Assembly (NCBI GenBank): GCA_016280595.1
Contig: JAEEHB010000060.1
Span: 37,911-101,910 of the forward strand
Direction of reading: 5' to 3'
Length of the DNA stretch: 64,000 nt
DNA from: Clostridiaceae bacterium
GTDB taxonomy: Bacteria; Bacillota; Clostridia; Oscillospirales; Acutalibacteraceae
In this document: positions 17,598-25,662 of the stretch, in pieces
How positions within the stretch are numbered: position 1 is the first letter of the stretch
How the letters are laid out: each line of letters opens with the position of its first letter
The notes under the pieces: model-generated
Database searches by the model: none
What the model was told of the DNA's origin: nothing
What the model saw: the letters and a program-made list of their open reading frames with translations, nothing else
Position numbers and translations under genes: made by a program

Positions 17598-18806
17598 ATG
17601 TCAATGCTCGATTCCCTTTCCGAAAGAGAAATGTGGGAAAGGTTTTATTCTTACAAATCAACGCTTAAATCTTCGCCGTATTTTGCAGATGAGCTGCGCG
17701 CTTTTATTGACGGCGTGGAGTACCTGCCCGTGTGTGAAACGATAAACGGCGGCGGGGAGTTTCCTCTGCCGCGCAAAATGATGATAAGCAAACTCAGCAC
17801 GCAGAAAAAGAGGACCGTCTATGTTTATCCCGACAGGGAAAATATGGTGCTCAAAATGCTCACTTTTATGCTCCTGCGAAAGTACGACAGCCTGTTTGCC
17901 TCAAACCTCTATTCCTTCCGCCCGCACCGCAGCGCGAAGGATGCCGTGCGCTTTCTGAGGAAAGAAGTCGCGGGCAAAAACCTGTATTACTACAAAGCGG
18001 ATATTCACGATTATTTCAACAGCATTCCCGTGCCCGCTCTCTTGCCTGTGCTTAAAGACGTGACGCAGGATGACCCGAAACTTTATACCTTCCTCGAAAA
18101 ACTGCTCACGGAGGAGCGCGTGCTTGACGGCGGCAAAGAAATCACCGAGCGCAAGGGAATAATGGCGGGCACGCCGCTCTCATCCTTCTATGCCAATCTC
18201 TACCTCTGTGACCTCGATGCTCATTTTGAAAAGGCGGGCATCACATACGCCAGATACTCCGATGATATTATCGTTTTTGCCGCCGCGCCTGAGGAGAGCG
18301 AAGCAAACGCGCGGTTTATACGCTCTTTTCTTGCGGAAAAGGGGCTTGAAATCAACCCCGAAAAAGAGTATTCGGGTACTACGGACGACGGCTGGACTTT
18401 TCTCGGCTTTGAGATGCGCGGCGACACGGTGGATATTTCGCCCGTCACCTTAAAAAAACTCAAAAATAAAATGCGCCGCAAAAGGGATGCCCTTCACCGC
18501 TGGCAAAAGCGAAATGACGCGGGCGGCGAGAGCGCGGCAAAAGCGTTTATCAGAGTGTTCAACCGCAAACTCCTCGAGAGCCCCGAGGGTAATGAACTGA
18601 GCTGGAGTTACTGGTTTTTCTCAGTTATCAACACAGATAAAAGCCTTCGCGAAATCGACGCCTACGCGCAGGACTGCATCAGATATCTCGTGAGCGGCTC
18701 TCACCGCAAATCCCGCTTCAACGTGCGGTATGAGGATATGAAAAAACTCGGCTACAAAAACCTTGTGCACGAATACTACGCGTTTACGGAAGATAATAAC
18801 GAATAA
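17598..18806 (+). CDS. Reverse transcriptase (RNA-directed DNA polymerase), 402 aa, not a canonical retron or group II type
   Basis: Polymerase motifs are all present. Motif A has D135 in KADIHDYFNSI. Motif B is G191-TPLSS followed by FYANLYL. Motif C is Y220-S-D222-D223. The palm end is WTFLGFEMRG. An upstream finger segment reads SNLYSFRPHRSAKDAV, closer to group II/DGR-type or 'unknown group' RTs than to retrons; the retron NAxxH and VTG signatures are not seen. There is no maturase HNH tail. The last ~110 residues form a helical thumb-like domain ending in YEDMKKLGYKNLVHEYYAF. The gene follows the 139-nt structured element and a small unknown protein. No ribosome-binding site is strong (AAAAGGTAAACGCC). 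It probably copies a dedicated RNA, perhaps for anti-phage defence; this is inference. Confidence 0.92.
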   Translation: MSMLDSLSEREMWERFYSYKSTLKSSPYFADELRAFIDGVEYLPVCETINGGGEFPLPRKMMISKLSTQKKRTVYVYPDRENMVLKMLTFMLLRKYDSLFASNLYSFRPHRSAKDAVRFLRKEVAGKNLYYYKADIHDYFNSIPVPALLPVLKDVTQDDPKLYTFLEKLLTEERVLDGGKEITERKGIMAGTPLSSFYANLYLCDLDAHFEKAGITYARYSDDIIVFAAAPEESEANARFIRSFLAEKGLEINPEKEYSGTTDDGWTFLGFEMRGDTVDISPVTLKKLKNKMRRKRDALHRWQKRNDAGGESAAKAFIRVFNRKLLESPEGNELSWSYWFFSVINTDKSLREIDAYAQDCIRYLVSGSHRKSRFNVRYEDMKKLGYKNLVHEYYAFTEDNNE

Positions 18807-18810
18807 AAAC

Positions 18811-18842
18811 AACTGCCGGTCTGTCAAGACCGGCAGTTTTAT
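18811..18842. terminator. Bidirectional terminator after the reverse transcriptase
   Basis: AACTGCCGGTCT / AGACCGGCAGTT, a 12-bp perfect stem with a GTCA loop, flanked by A-rich and T-rich sides. It serves the RT gene and the convergent minus-strand gene. Confidence 0.88.
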
Positions 18843-18855
18843 GTATTTACTGTAT

Positions 18856-19737
18856 TTATATCACATAATATTCCGCGAGGGTTTCCGTCAGAGCGCGGCA
18901 CACTCCCGTGAACAGATGCTCTTCATAGGGCACTTTATCCATCAGCGTCACATTTGCGCCCGAGGTGCTTTCAACGGAGGGAAACACCTTGTGCCCTTCG
19001 CCGTTTGCCCTCACTTCGTCCGTTTCGGTTACGCCCGAGTTCGCTATCAGTTTATCCATAGCCCTGCTGAGTTCGGCAATCTCGGCGTCCGCTTCTTTCG
19101 CGAGGTAATTGAGCAGATACACTTTGTCCTCCGACGGCAGTTTGTAGATATAGTTCTGCGTTTTGCTGAGTTCCTCCTGCCAGCGTCTGAGTTTCGCCCT
19201 CTCTTCCGCTATGGTGAAGGTCCTGTTTTTGCCATCCGCGTCTTTGGTGTAGAGGCTGTTCACCTCGTTGAATATATCCATAAGGTCGAGCAGGTCATAA
19301 CGGATTTCAAAGTATTCATCATAGAGCGAACTTATATTGCCGAGTTTTTCCGAGAGCGCGTATACCGAAGCGCCTATTCCGGACGGGAGAGAGCCCGCGC
19401 GGGAGGCTATATCTGAGGCTTTTGCGTTCCACTCTCTGATTTTGTCTATATCAAAATCCGTGAGCATTGCCGGGTAGCCGGAATTAATCTCCTCGCGCAG
19501 AGCACAGTAGTCTTTGAGGGCGAGAGCTTTTTCGCTGTCCTGCTTTTCGAGCAGGCTTGCGGCTGAGGCGAAGTTTCCGTTTTCCGCTTTTTTCTGAGCC
19601 GAGAGAAAAACGAGGCTGTCCTTCGCAAGGAAAAGAGCAATGCAGGAAATCAAAATGACGGCAGCGGCACAGACCGCAATCACAAGTTTCCTGCGGCCGC
19701 CGTCTTTTTTGTTTTGCACCGTCATTTCAGTGTTCAT
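18856..19737 (-). CDS. Single-pass membrane protein with coiled-coil-rich extracellular part, unknown function
   Basis: 293 aa. A basic N-terminus (NKKDGGRRK) is followed by one transmembrane segment at about residues 17-38, then a long helical, charge-rich region up to about residue 245 with EERAKLRRWQEELSK and similar heptad-like stretches, and a short C-terminal segment. I do not recognise a family. Its start codon overlaps the stop of the upstream hydrolase gene by one base (TGATG), so the two are translationally coupled. It may act with that hydrolase at the cell surface. Confidence 0.75.
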   Translation of the reverse strand: MNTEMTVQNKKDGGRRKLVIAVCAAAVILISCIALFLAKDSLVFLSAQKKAENGNFASAASLLEKQDSEKALALKDYCALREEINSGYPAMLTDFDIDKIREWNAKASDIASRAGSLPSGIGASVYALSEKLGNISSLYDEYFEIRYDLLDLMDIFNEVNSLYTKDADGKNRTFTIAEERAKLRRWQEELSKTQNYIYKLPSEDKVYLLNYLAKEADAEIAELSRAMDKLIANSGVTETDEVRANGEGHKVFPSVESTSGANVTLMDKVPYEEHLFTGVCRALTETLAEYYVI

Positions 19738-21326
19738 CAGATAATCTTTCCTTTAATAGGCGCGTCAATTATAAAATCGATATTGTCCATAAAGGACGAG
19801 ACAACGCCGTTGAATGCGTCGGGCAGGAAATCTGCAACCGAGCCGGATACTCCGTTTGCGAGCGCCTTGCTCGGCGGAGAGGATGTGGGATACATGGTCA
19901 CGCTCTTGTCCGTAAATACGAAACGCATCCTGCGCTCCGTGATGGATTCAAGAGGTCTTATCCACATTTCAAGTTCGTTTTCGCTGTTCCATACGGCTGT
20001 GCTCACCGCGGTGTAATCCATACCGCCCAGGTGGTATTTGCTAAAGCGCGGCTTTCCGTCCATACCGCAGGAAATCATATTGTGGTCCTTGCCCTCGTCC
20101 CACGCCATCACGCATTCGTTTTCGCGGAAATCAAAAACGATGTTGTTTATGTTGCCGCTCTTTTCGCTGGACATAAACACCACGGGAATCGCGAGCATCG
20201 AGGTCGGGAAACCGACCGTGTTGAGCAGGGTGTTCTTTTTGAACTGAAGCACTCTGCCTTTTAGCGCCTGCTCAGTGACGCTCCTCGGGGCTGTGCCGAG
20301 GTTTGGCATCGGGTCGAGCTTTATTTCGGGCATATCATCGGGAGCCTTGCGCTTGTTGCTTATAAACATCTGCGGGAAGTGGCGGAAAATGCAGTCTCTC
20401 GTTTTCTGCTCGTTTATTTCGCTGCAGGTGCAAACGAGGAGCGCGTCATAATCGTGGAAAAAAATGGCAAACTGAGAAAACATACCGTCCATTCTCTCGG
20501 TGTGCTCCATTTTGTTTATCCAGAAGTAATAGCCGTAGCCGCACACGGAGTCGGATTTCGGGTCGCCGTTGTCGCTGTTGTCCGCCTGCTTTGAGAGCGC
20601 CGCTTCAATGTAATCGGCGGGGATAATCTGCTTGCCCGCGTACTGCCCTTTGTTGAGCACGCACAGGGCGACTTTTGACAGATCGTAAGGGGCGATGAAG
20701 AGACCCCAGCCTCCCGTCTCCTGACCGGAAGGGTCGAGTTCCCACGCGGGCGGAGTGATGCCGAGCGGCTCAAAGAGCCTCGGGGTGAGGTACTCAACCA
20801 GGCCGAGCCCCGTCAGTTTTTTGATGATGGCGCCGCACATATAGGTGTTTTCGCTCACATAGAGGAATTTCGTGCCGGGCTCAAACTCCCATTTTTCGTT
20901 AATGAAATCTGCAACCCACGTTTTGCTGGATTTATCGCTCAGGTAGTTTACCCTCTTGCCCGCCGTCATGGTGAGCAGGTGGAAAACCGTCATCTTTTCG
21001 AGCCATTCATCCTTCTTTTCGGGTCTTAATTCGGGGAAGAAATCAATCACCTTGTCATCAAGGCTCAGAAGTCCCTCCGAAACGGCGAAGCCCACCGCTA
21101 TGGAAACGAAACTTTTGCTTACGGAAAACATTGTGTGAGGTATGTCTCTCGCATAGGGAGCGGCGTGGCATTCAAATGCCAGTTTGCCGTGGCGGTAAAG
21201 CATAAGAGAATGGAGTTCAATCTCCGACTCCTTGAAATCGTCCACAAGCGCGGCGATTTCCTTTGAGTCCATACCTACCTGCTCCGGGAATTTTGCCTCG
21301 GGTATATCGAGATTCTTTTTTGCCAT
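19737..21326 (-). CDS. Serine hydrolase of the class C beta-lactamase / penicillin-binding-like family, 529 aa
   Basis: The N-terminal ~330 residues match the beta-lactamase/DD-peptidase fold. The S-x-x-K motif is in FSVSKSFVSIAVG (about residue 68). A tyrosine-containing segment YVSENTYMCG stands where family members carry Y-x-N. FWINK appears further on. The C-terminal ~190 residues form a beta-rich domain as in many two-domain members of this family. There is no signal peptide, so it is probably cytoplasmic or exported by another route. Start with AGAGGTG upstream. Substrate unknown; resistance should not be assumed, since most such proteins are esterases or peptidases. Confidence 0.88.
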   Translation of the reverse strand: MAKKNLDIPEAKFPEQVGMDSKEIAALVDDFKESEIELHSLMLYRHGKLAFECHAAPYARDIPHTMFSVSKSFVSIAVGFAVSEGLLSLDDKVIDFFPELRPEKKDEWLEKMTVFHLLTMTAGKRVNYLSDKSSKTWVADFINEKWEFEPGTKFLYVSENTYMCGAIIKKLTGLGLVEYLTPRLFEPLGITPPAWELDPSGQETGGWGLFIAPYDLSKVALCVLNKGQYAGKQIIPADYIEAALSKQADNSDNGDPKSDSVCGYGYYFWINKMEHTERMDGMFSQFAIFFHDYDALLVCTCSEINEQKTRDCIFRHFPQMFISNKRKAPDDMPEIKLDPMPNLGTAPRSVTEQALKGRVLQFKKNTLLNTVGFPTSMLAIPVVFMSSEKSGNINNIVFDFRENECVMAWDEGKDHNMISCGMDGKPRFSKYHLGGMDYTAVSTAVWNSENELEMWIRPLESITERRMRFVFTDKSVTMYPTSSPPSKALANGVSGSVADFLPDAFNGVVSSFMDNIDFIIDAPIKGKII

Positions 21327-21380
21327 ATGAGCACCTCTTGTTCAGGTAAACTTGTAAGGTTGTTTCAATAATATAAAAAT

Positions 21381-21409
21381 ATTATATCACAGACAAATTC
21401 AAAATTAAA
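21381..21409 (-). promoter_or_regulatory. Promoter of the serine-hydrolase gene pair
   Basis: On the minus strand: TTTAAT (21409-21404), a 17-nt spacer, and TATAAT (21386-21381) preceded by TG, an extended -10 that offsets the poor -35. It lies 55 nt upstream of the hydrolase start, so the pair can be transcribed independently of mfd. Confidence 0.65.
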
Positions 21410-21414
21410 GATGT

Positions 21415-24400
21415 TTATGATTTTCTGAAGGAAGACATTGTGTCGAGGAATTTTTCAATAAGCACAAGGCGGTTTTCGCCCTCGTCAAATTTGAGATAGA
21501 TGCAGGGCTTGCCTCCGCCTGCGGAAACCGTGAGCCGTCCGCTGAATTTCGCGGCTGTGTGCTGCACAACCTCCATATCGAAATCGGATATCTTGAAGCA
21601 CAGGCGGCTGCCTTCGGACGAGATTTCGTAGATATCGTTTGCCGCCGCTTTGCTTCTGATGAGCGAAATCTTGATAAGGCCTTTCACGCTCTCGGGCGGG
21701 TCGGAGAATCTGTCAATGAGTTCATCGAGCACATCGGACACATCTTCTTCGTTTTTGATATCCGCAATCCTGCGGTAAATATGCAGGCGCTGAGGCATAC
21801 TCGAAATGTAGTCCTCGGGTATGTGAGCGTCAATCGGCAGGTCAACCAGGCATTCTTTTTCACTCTTGCTTTCTTCAATGCCTTTTTCTTCGTTCACCGC
21901 CTGCTCAAGCAGTTTTATATACATATCGTAGCCGACCGCTTCCATCTGACCGTGCTGACCGGTGCCGAGCACGTTGCCCGCGCCGCGTATTTCAAGGTCG
22001 CGCATCGCTATGTGGAAGCCGGAGCCGAATTCCGTGAATTCCCTGATTGCCTCAAGGCGCTTTTCGGCGATTTCCGAAAGCTGTTTGCCCCTGGTAAATG
22101 TGAAATACGCGCTCGCGCGCCTCGATGAGCGCCCTACTCTGCCCCTTATCTGATGAAGCTGGGCGAGGCCGAGTCTGTCCGCGTTTTCAATGATAAGCGT
22201 ATTTACATTGGGCACATCTATTCCCGTTTCGATTATCGTGGTGCACACGAGTATGTCGATTTCGCCCTCAAGCAGTTTTCTCCACACTTCGCTGAGTTCA
22301 TCCTCGCTCATCTGCCCGTGAGCAACCGCCACCATCGCGTCGGGAATACGGTCTTTGATTTCGGAGGCCTTGCTCTCGATATTTTCCACTTTGTTATAGA
22401 GGTAATAGACCTGACCGCCCCTGCGCAGTTCCTGCTCCATAGCCTGCGTAAGCACGCCGATGTCATACTCAATCACATAGGTCTGCACGGGCTGTCTGTC
22501 AAGCGGAGCCTCTTCGATTACGGACATATCGCGGATTTTGCTCATCGCCATATTGAGCGTGCGCGGAATCGGGGTCGCGGTGAGCGTAAGCACATCCACG
22601 GCAGGGTAGAGGGTTTTGAGTTTTTCCTTCTGATTTACCCCGAAACGCTGCTCTTCGTCTATGATGATAAGCCCCAGGTCGCGGAATTTTATATCGTTTG
22701 AAATCAGGCGGTGAGTGCCCACTACTATATCAATACTCCCGCGCCTTATGCCCGCCACAGTCTGCTCGATTTCGCGCTTCGTGCAGAATCTTGACAGCAT
22801 AGCCGATTCAACCGGGAAACCGTCAAAGCGCTTTAGCACGGTCTGATAATGCTGCAGGGCGAGTATCGTGGTCGGTACGAGGATTGCCACCTGCTTGCCG
22901 TCTGCCACAGCCTTGAATACCGCCCTGAGCGCCACTTCCGTTTTGCCGAAGCCGACATCGCCGCAGAGAAGGCGGTCCATAGGATACGGTCTCTCCATAT
23001 CCGCCTTGATTTCTCTTATGCAGCGCAGCTGGTCCTCTGTTTCGGGGAATTCGAATCTCCGCTCGAAATCGGACTGCATATCTATATCCGGCGAAAAAGC
23101 GTGTCCCTTGATTTTAAGGCGCTTTGCGTAAAGTTCTATCAGTTCTTTCGCCATCGTCTGCACGGATGAACGCACCTTTGAGCGCGTGCGCTGCCAGTCC
23201 GTGCCGCCGAGTTTGCTGAGTTTTACGGCCTTGCCTCTGTCGGAGGAGCCGATATATTTTGAAACCTGGTCGAGCTGTGTTACGGGCACATAAAGAAAAT
23301 CGCCCTTGTCGTAGCGGATTTTGATATAGTCTTTTACTTTGCCCGATGATTCCAGGCTGTTGATGCCCTCAAATATGCCTATGCCGTGCGCCGAGTGAAC
23401 AACATAGTCGCCGCGGTGCAGTTCGCTCAGGCTGTTGAACGCGTTCTTGCTGCTCTTTCTCACCTGAGTCTGCTTTACCGCCGTGCGTGCGCGGTAGGTA
23501 AACAGAGCAAACGAGGCGGAGGGGTACTCCATACCGTAGGAGAGCGAGCCGGGTATCACGCTTACTCTGCCCTCGGGAAACTGCTCGGGAATTGAGGGGA
23601 AGTATGTGTTGGCAACGCCCTCGTCCTCAAGGTCGTGCGAGAGCACCTCGGCGGATTTTTCCGTGCCCGCCATAATCACGCAGGTGTATTTCTGCCTCGC
23701 CGTCCTTCCCGTGACATCCTCGATAATAGCGGCGAGCGAGCCGTTCCAGGGCGGTATCTGCTTTGCCGTGAAGGAGATGAGTTCCTTTACCGCCGTGTCG
23801 AAACTGCCTCTTGGCAGGTTGTCAAGGTAAACGGCGCCCATATCGTTATAGAGTTTATACAGTTCGTGGTCCTCGAGCGTAAAGCGGTCAAGCCCTCTGC
23901 ACAGCACGCCGTCCTTGAGCAACGCCTTGACGGTTTCGTGCTGAATGGTCGCGGCGCTGTTCCATTTATCCTTAACGGCAAAACTCTCGCACACAAAGAG
24001 CATATTATCCGCCGCGTAGTCAAACAGTCCGCCCGCGTCCGGGTAAATAATCGGCATGAATTTATCCGCGCAGCCCACTTTTATGCCGGAGGCGATTTTT
24101 TCCTTTTCCGCATTCAGCATTTTGAGGCCTTCGCCTCTTATATGCTTTTCGGCAATAAGGCGGTCTATAAGCGCCGTGAGTACTTCGTCCGTCACCAGGA
24201 TTTCTTTCGCCGGGCTTATCCTGACCTCCTCGAGCATCTCGGTGCGCCTCTGAGTATCAAGGTCAAATGAAAATACGGAATCGACGCTGTCGCCCCAGAA
24301 TTCCACTCTGCAGGGCTCTTTCGCGTCGGGCGGGAAAAAATCGAGTATGCCGCCTCTCACGGCAAACTGCCCGGGGCCGTCAATCTGCTCCGCCCTCGTG

Positions 24401-24879
24401 TAGCCGTTTTCCGCAAGTTTGAGCGCGGCTTCGTCCATATCATAGTCTTCGCCCGCGCGCAGGGAAAGGCTCTTGCTCATAAGCACGGCAGGGGGCACGG
24501 TCAGCTGCATCGCCGCTTCGGACGAGGCAACCACGGCGTCATAGTTTCCGGTGAGCATCTTATCAAGCACGTGAAGACGCCTGTGCTCGTATTCCCTCGA
24601 AACGGTTTCGTCCGTGCGGTATGAAATATCCCTCGCGGGGTAAAGATAGGCTCTCATCCCGAGCGCCTCAAGGTCGGATACAAGGCGTGAGGCCTGCGAT
24701 TCATCCGGCACAAGCACCAGGGCGCGCCTTTTGAAGCCCGTGCACAGCGAAGAGATGACATGAGCCTTGTGAATGTATGACAGCCCGGTAACGCCCAGAG
24801 GTACGCGGCCCTTGTGAATCGCGTTTACCAGCGAGCGGAATTCGGGTATTTTTTTTGCAAGGTCGGTGTAGCCGTTCAT
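21415..24879 (-). CDS. mfd: Transcription-repair coupling factor Mfd
   Basis: 1154 aa, the normal length. It releases RNA polymerase stalled at DNA lesions and recruits the UvrA machinery. The N-terminal UvrB-like part is followed by the RNAP-interaction region with YVVHSAHGIGIFEGI (around residue 495). The superfamily 2 helicase has Walker A GDVGFGKTEV (about residue 635), DEEQ in IIDEEQRFGV, the motif TATPIPRTL and QIRGRVGRS. The C-terminal TRCF domain completes it. The start overlaps the stop of the HAD-hydrolase gene by 4 nt (ATGA), so the two are co-translated. Confidence 0.98.
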   Translation of the reverse strand: MNGYTDLAKKIPEFRSLVNAIHKGRVPLGVTGLSYIHKAHVISSLCTGFKRRALVLVPDESQASRLVSDLEALGMRAYLYPARDISYRTDETVSREYEHRRLHVLDKMLTGNYDAVVASSEAAMQLTVPPAVLMSKSLSLRAGEDYDMDEAALKLAENGYTRAEQIDGPGQFAVRGGILDFFPPDAKEPCRVEFWGDSVDSVFSFDLDTQRRTEMLEEVRISPAKEILVTDEVLTALIDRLIAEKHIRGEGLKMLNAEKEKIASGIKVGCADKFMPIIYPDAGGLFDYAADNMLFVCESFAVKDKWNSAATIQHETVKALLKDGVLCRGLDRFTLEDHELYKLYNDMGAVYLDNLPRGSFDTAVKELISFTAKQIPPWNGSLAAIIEDVTGRTARQKYTCVIMAGTEKSAEVLSHDLEDEGVANTYFPSIPEQFPEGRVSVIPGSLSYGMEYPSASFALFTYRARTAVKQTQVRKSSKNAFNSLSELHRGDYVVHSAHGIGIFEGINSLESSGKVKDYIKIRYDKGDFLYVPVTQLDQVSKYIGSSDRGKAVKLSKLGGTDWQRTRSKVRSSVQTMAKELIELYAKRLKIKGHAFSPDIDMQSDFERRFEFPETEDQLRCIREIKADMERPYPMDRLLCGDVGFGKTEVALRAVFKAVADGKQVAILVPTTILALQHYQTVLKRFDGFPVESAMLSRFCTKREIEQTVAGIRRGSIDIVVGTHRLISNDIKFRDLGLIIIDEEQRFGVNQKEKLKTLYPAVDVLTLTATPIPRTLNMAMSKIRDMSVIEEAPLDRQPVQTYVIEYDIGVLTQAMEQELRRGGQVYYLYNKVENIESKASEIKDRIPDAMVAVAHGQMSEDELSEVWRKLLEGEIDILVCTTIIETGIDVPNVNTLIIENADRLGLAQLHQIRGRVGRSSRRASAYFTFTRGKQLSEIAEKRLEAIREFTEFGSGFHIAMRDLEIRGAGNVLGTGQHGQMEAVGYDMYIKLLEQAVNEEKGIEESKSEKECLVDLPIDAHIPEDYISSMPQRLHIYRRIADIKNEEDVSDVLDELIDRFSDPPESVKGLIKISLIRSKAAANDIYEISSEGSRLCFKISDFDMEVVQHTAAKFSGRLTVSAGGGKPCIYLKFDEGENRLVLIEKFLDTMSSFRKS

Positions 24880-25481
24880 ATGTTCACTCCGAGTTCTCCG
24901 AGTCTGAGTTTAAGGGTGTCTATGTTTCCGTCGTGCCTTATCGCCTTCATCCCGCATTTTTCGGCGGCATCGGCGTTTGCCTGCACATCGTCTATGAACA
25001 CGCACTCCTCTCTCTTAAGCCCGAATTTTACAAACAGTTTTTCGTATATTTCCTTTTCGGGTTTGAGCAAAAGATAATCGGCGGAAATCAGGTAGCCGTC
25101 AAAAAGCGAGAGCGCGGGGATGTTGACTTTGTTTTCATAAAAATCAACCGAGGCGTTGCTCAGCAGAAAAATGCCGTAACCTTTTTCCCTGAGGGCGAGA
25201 ATCAGGTCATACATCTTTTCAAACGGCGGCATATAGGGATAAAGGTTATAAGCCATATCCTTCACCTTATCGTATGCGTGAGCGGGAATCTCCGGCCCCG
25301 CGATTCTCATTATGTCCGCAGGCGTTACCGTGCCCCTGTCTTTTTCCGCCCAAAGATTGTTTCTGAAAATCTCGCGCAGGGCTATATCCGCGGTCTCTTT
25401 GTCAAAAAGAGAATACAGAGTTTTTTCGGGGTTATAGTCAATGAGCACGCCGCCCATATCAAATACAATGTTTTTAATCAC
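24876..25481 (-). CDS. HAD-superfamily hydrolase (phosphatase-like), 201 aa
   Basis: HAD motifs are in order: FDMGGVLID at the N-terminus (nucleophile D8; the second Asp of D-x-D is Gly, as in the YihX-like branch), LLSNAS (motif II), K in LLKPEKEIYE (motif III) and FIDDVQAN (motif IV). The cap is helical between residues 15 and 90. The start is GTG at 25481 with AAGGTGA 6 nt upstream. It probably dephosphorylates a small sugar phosphate. It is cotranscribed with mfd through a 4-nt overlap; no functional reason is evident. Confidence 0.92.
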   Translation of the reverse strand: MIKNIVFDMGGVLIDYNPEKTLYSLFDKETADIALREIFRNNLWAEKDRGTVTPADIMRIAGPEIPAHAYDKVKDMAYNLYPYMPPFEKMYDLILALREKGYGIFLLSNASVDFYENKVNIPALSLFDGYLISADYLLLKPEKEIYEKLFVKFGLKREECVFIDDVQANADAAEKCGMKAIRHDGNIDTLKLRLGELGVNI

Positions 25482-25513
25482 CGTTTCACCTTATTTCCCT
25501 TAAATGCTCCTAT

Positions 25514-25537
25514 GCCCTCTCCGCAGACGGAGGGGGC
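25514..25537. repeat. Palindromic intergenic element
   Basis: GCCCTCTCCG (25514-25523) / CGGAGGGGGC (25528-25537): 10 bp with one G-U pair and loop CAGA, in the divergent gap between the HAD gene and the hydrolase pair. There is no T-run. It is similar in style to the small palindromes at 8731-8745 and 9331-9350. Confidence 0.5.
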
Positions 25538-25603
25538 TCTCAACACAGATAATATACACTTTTTATGCCTCACAGTCAAGCGTGCGTGCATTAAAATATA
25601 TTA

Positions 25604-25632
25604 TTGAAAACGAAGATTTACTGTGATAAAAT
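25604..25632 (+). promoter_or_regulatory. Promoter of the tandem LCAT-like hydrolase genes
   Basis: TTGAAA (25604-25609), a 17-nt spacer and TAAAAT (25627-25632), 31 nt before the start codon. Confidence 0.7.
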
Positions 25633-25662
25633 CAAGTTATGACAGGGGAGGTGAGCGAGAAA

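Noticed and set aside
17432..18806. Calling the RT locus a canonical retron
   Set aside because: Layout fits, but the NAxxH and VTG signatures of retron RTs are not seen, and the branching G and msd hairpin cannot be placed with confidence.
19737..21326. Beta-lactam resistance gene
   Set aside because: Only the broad serine-hydrolase fold is supported; no signal peptide, and the family mostly comprises esterases and peptidases.
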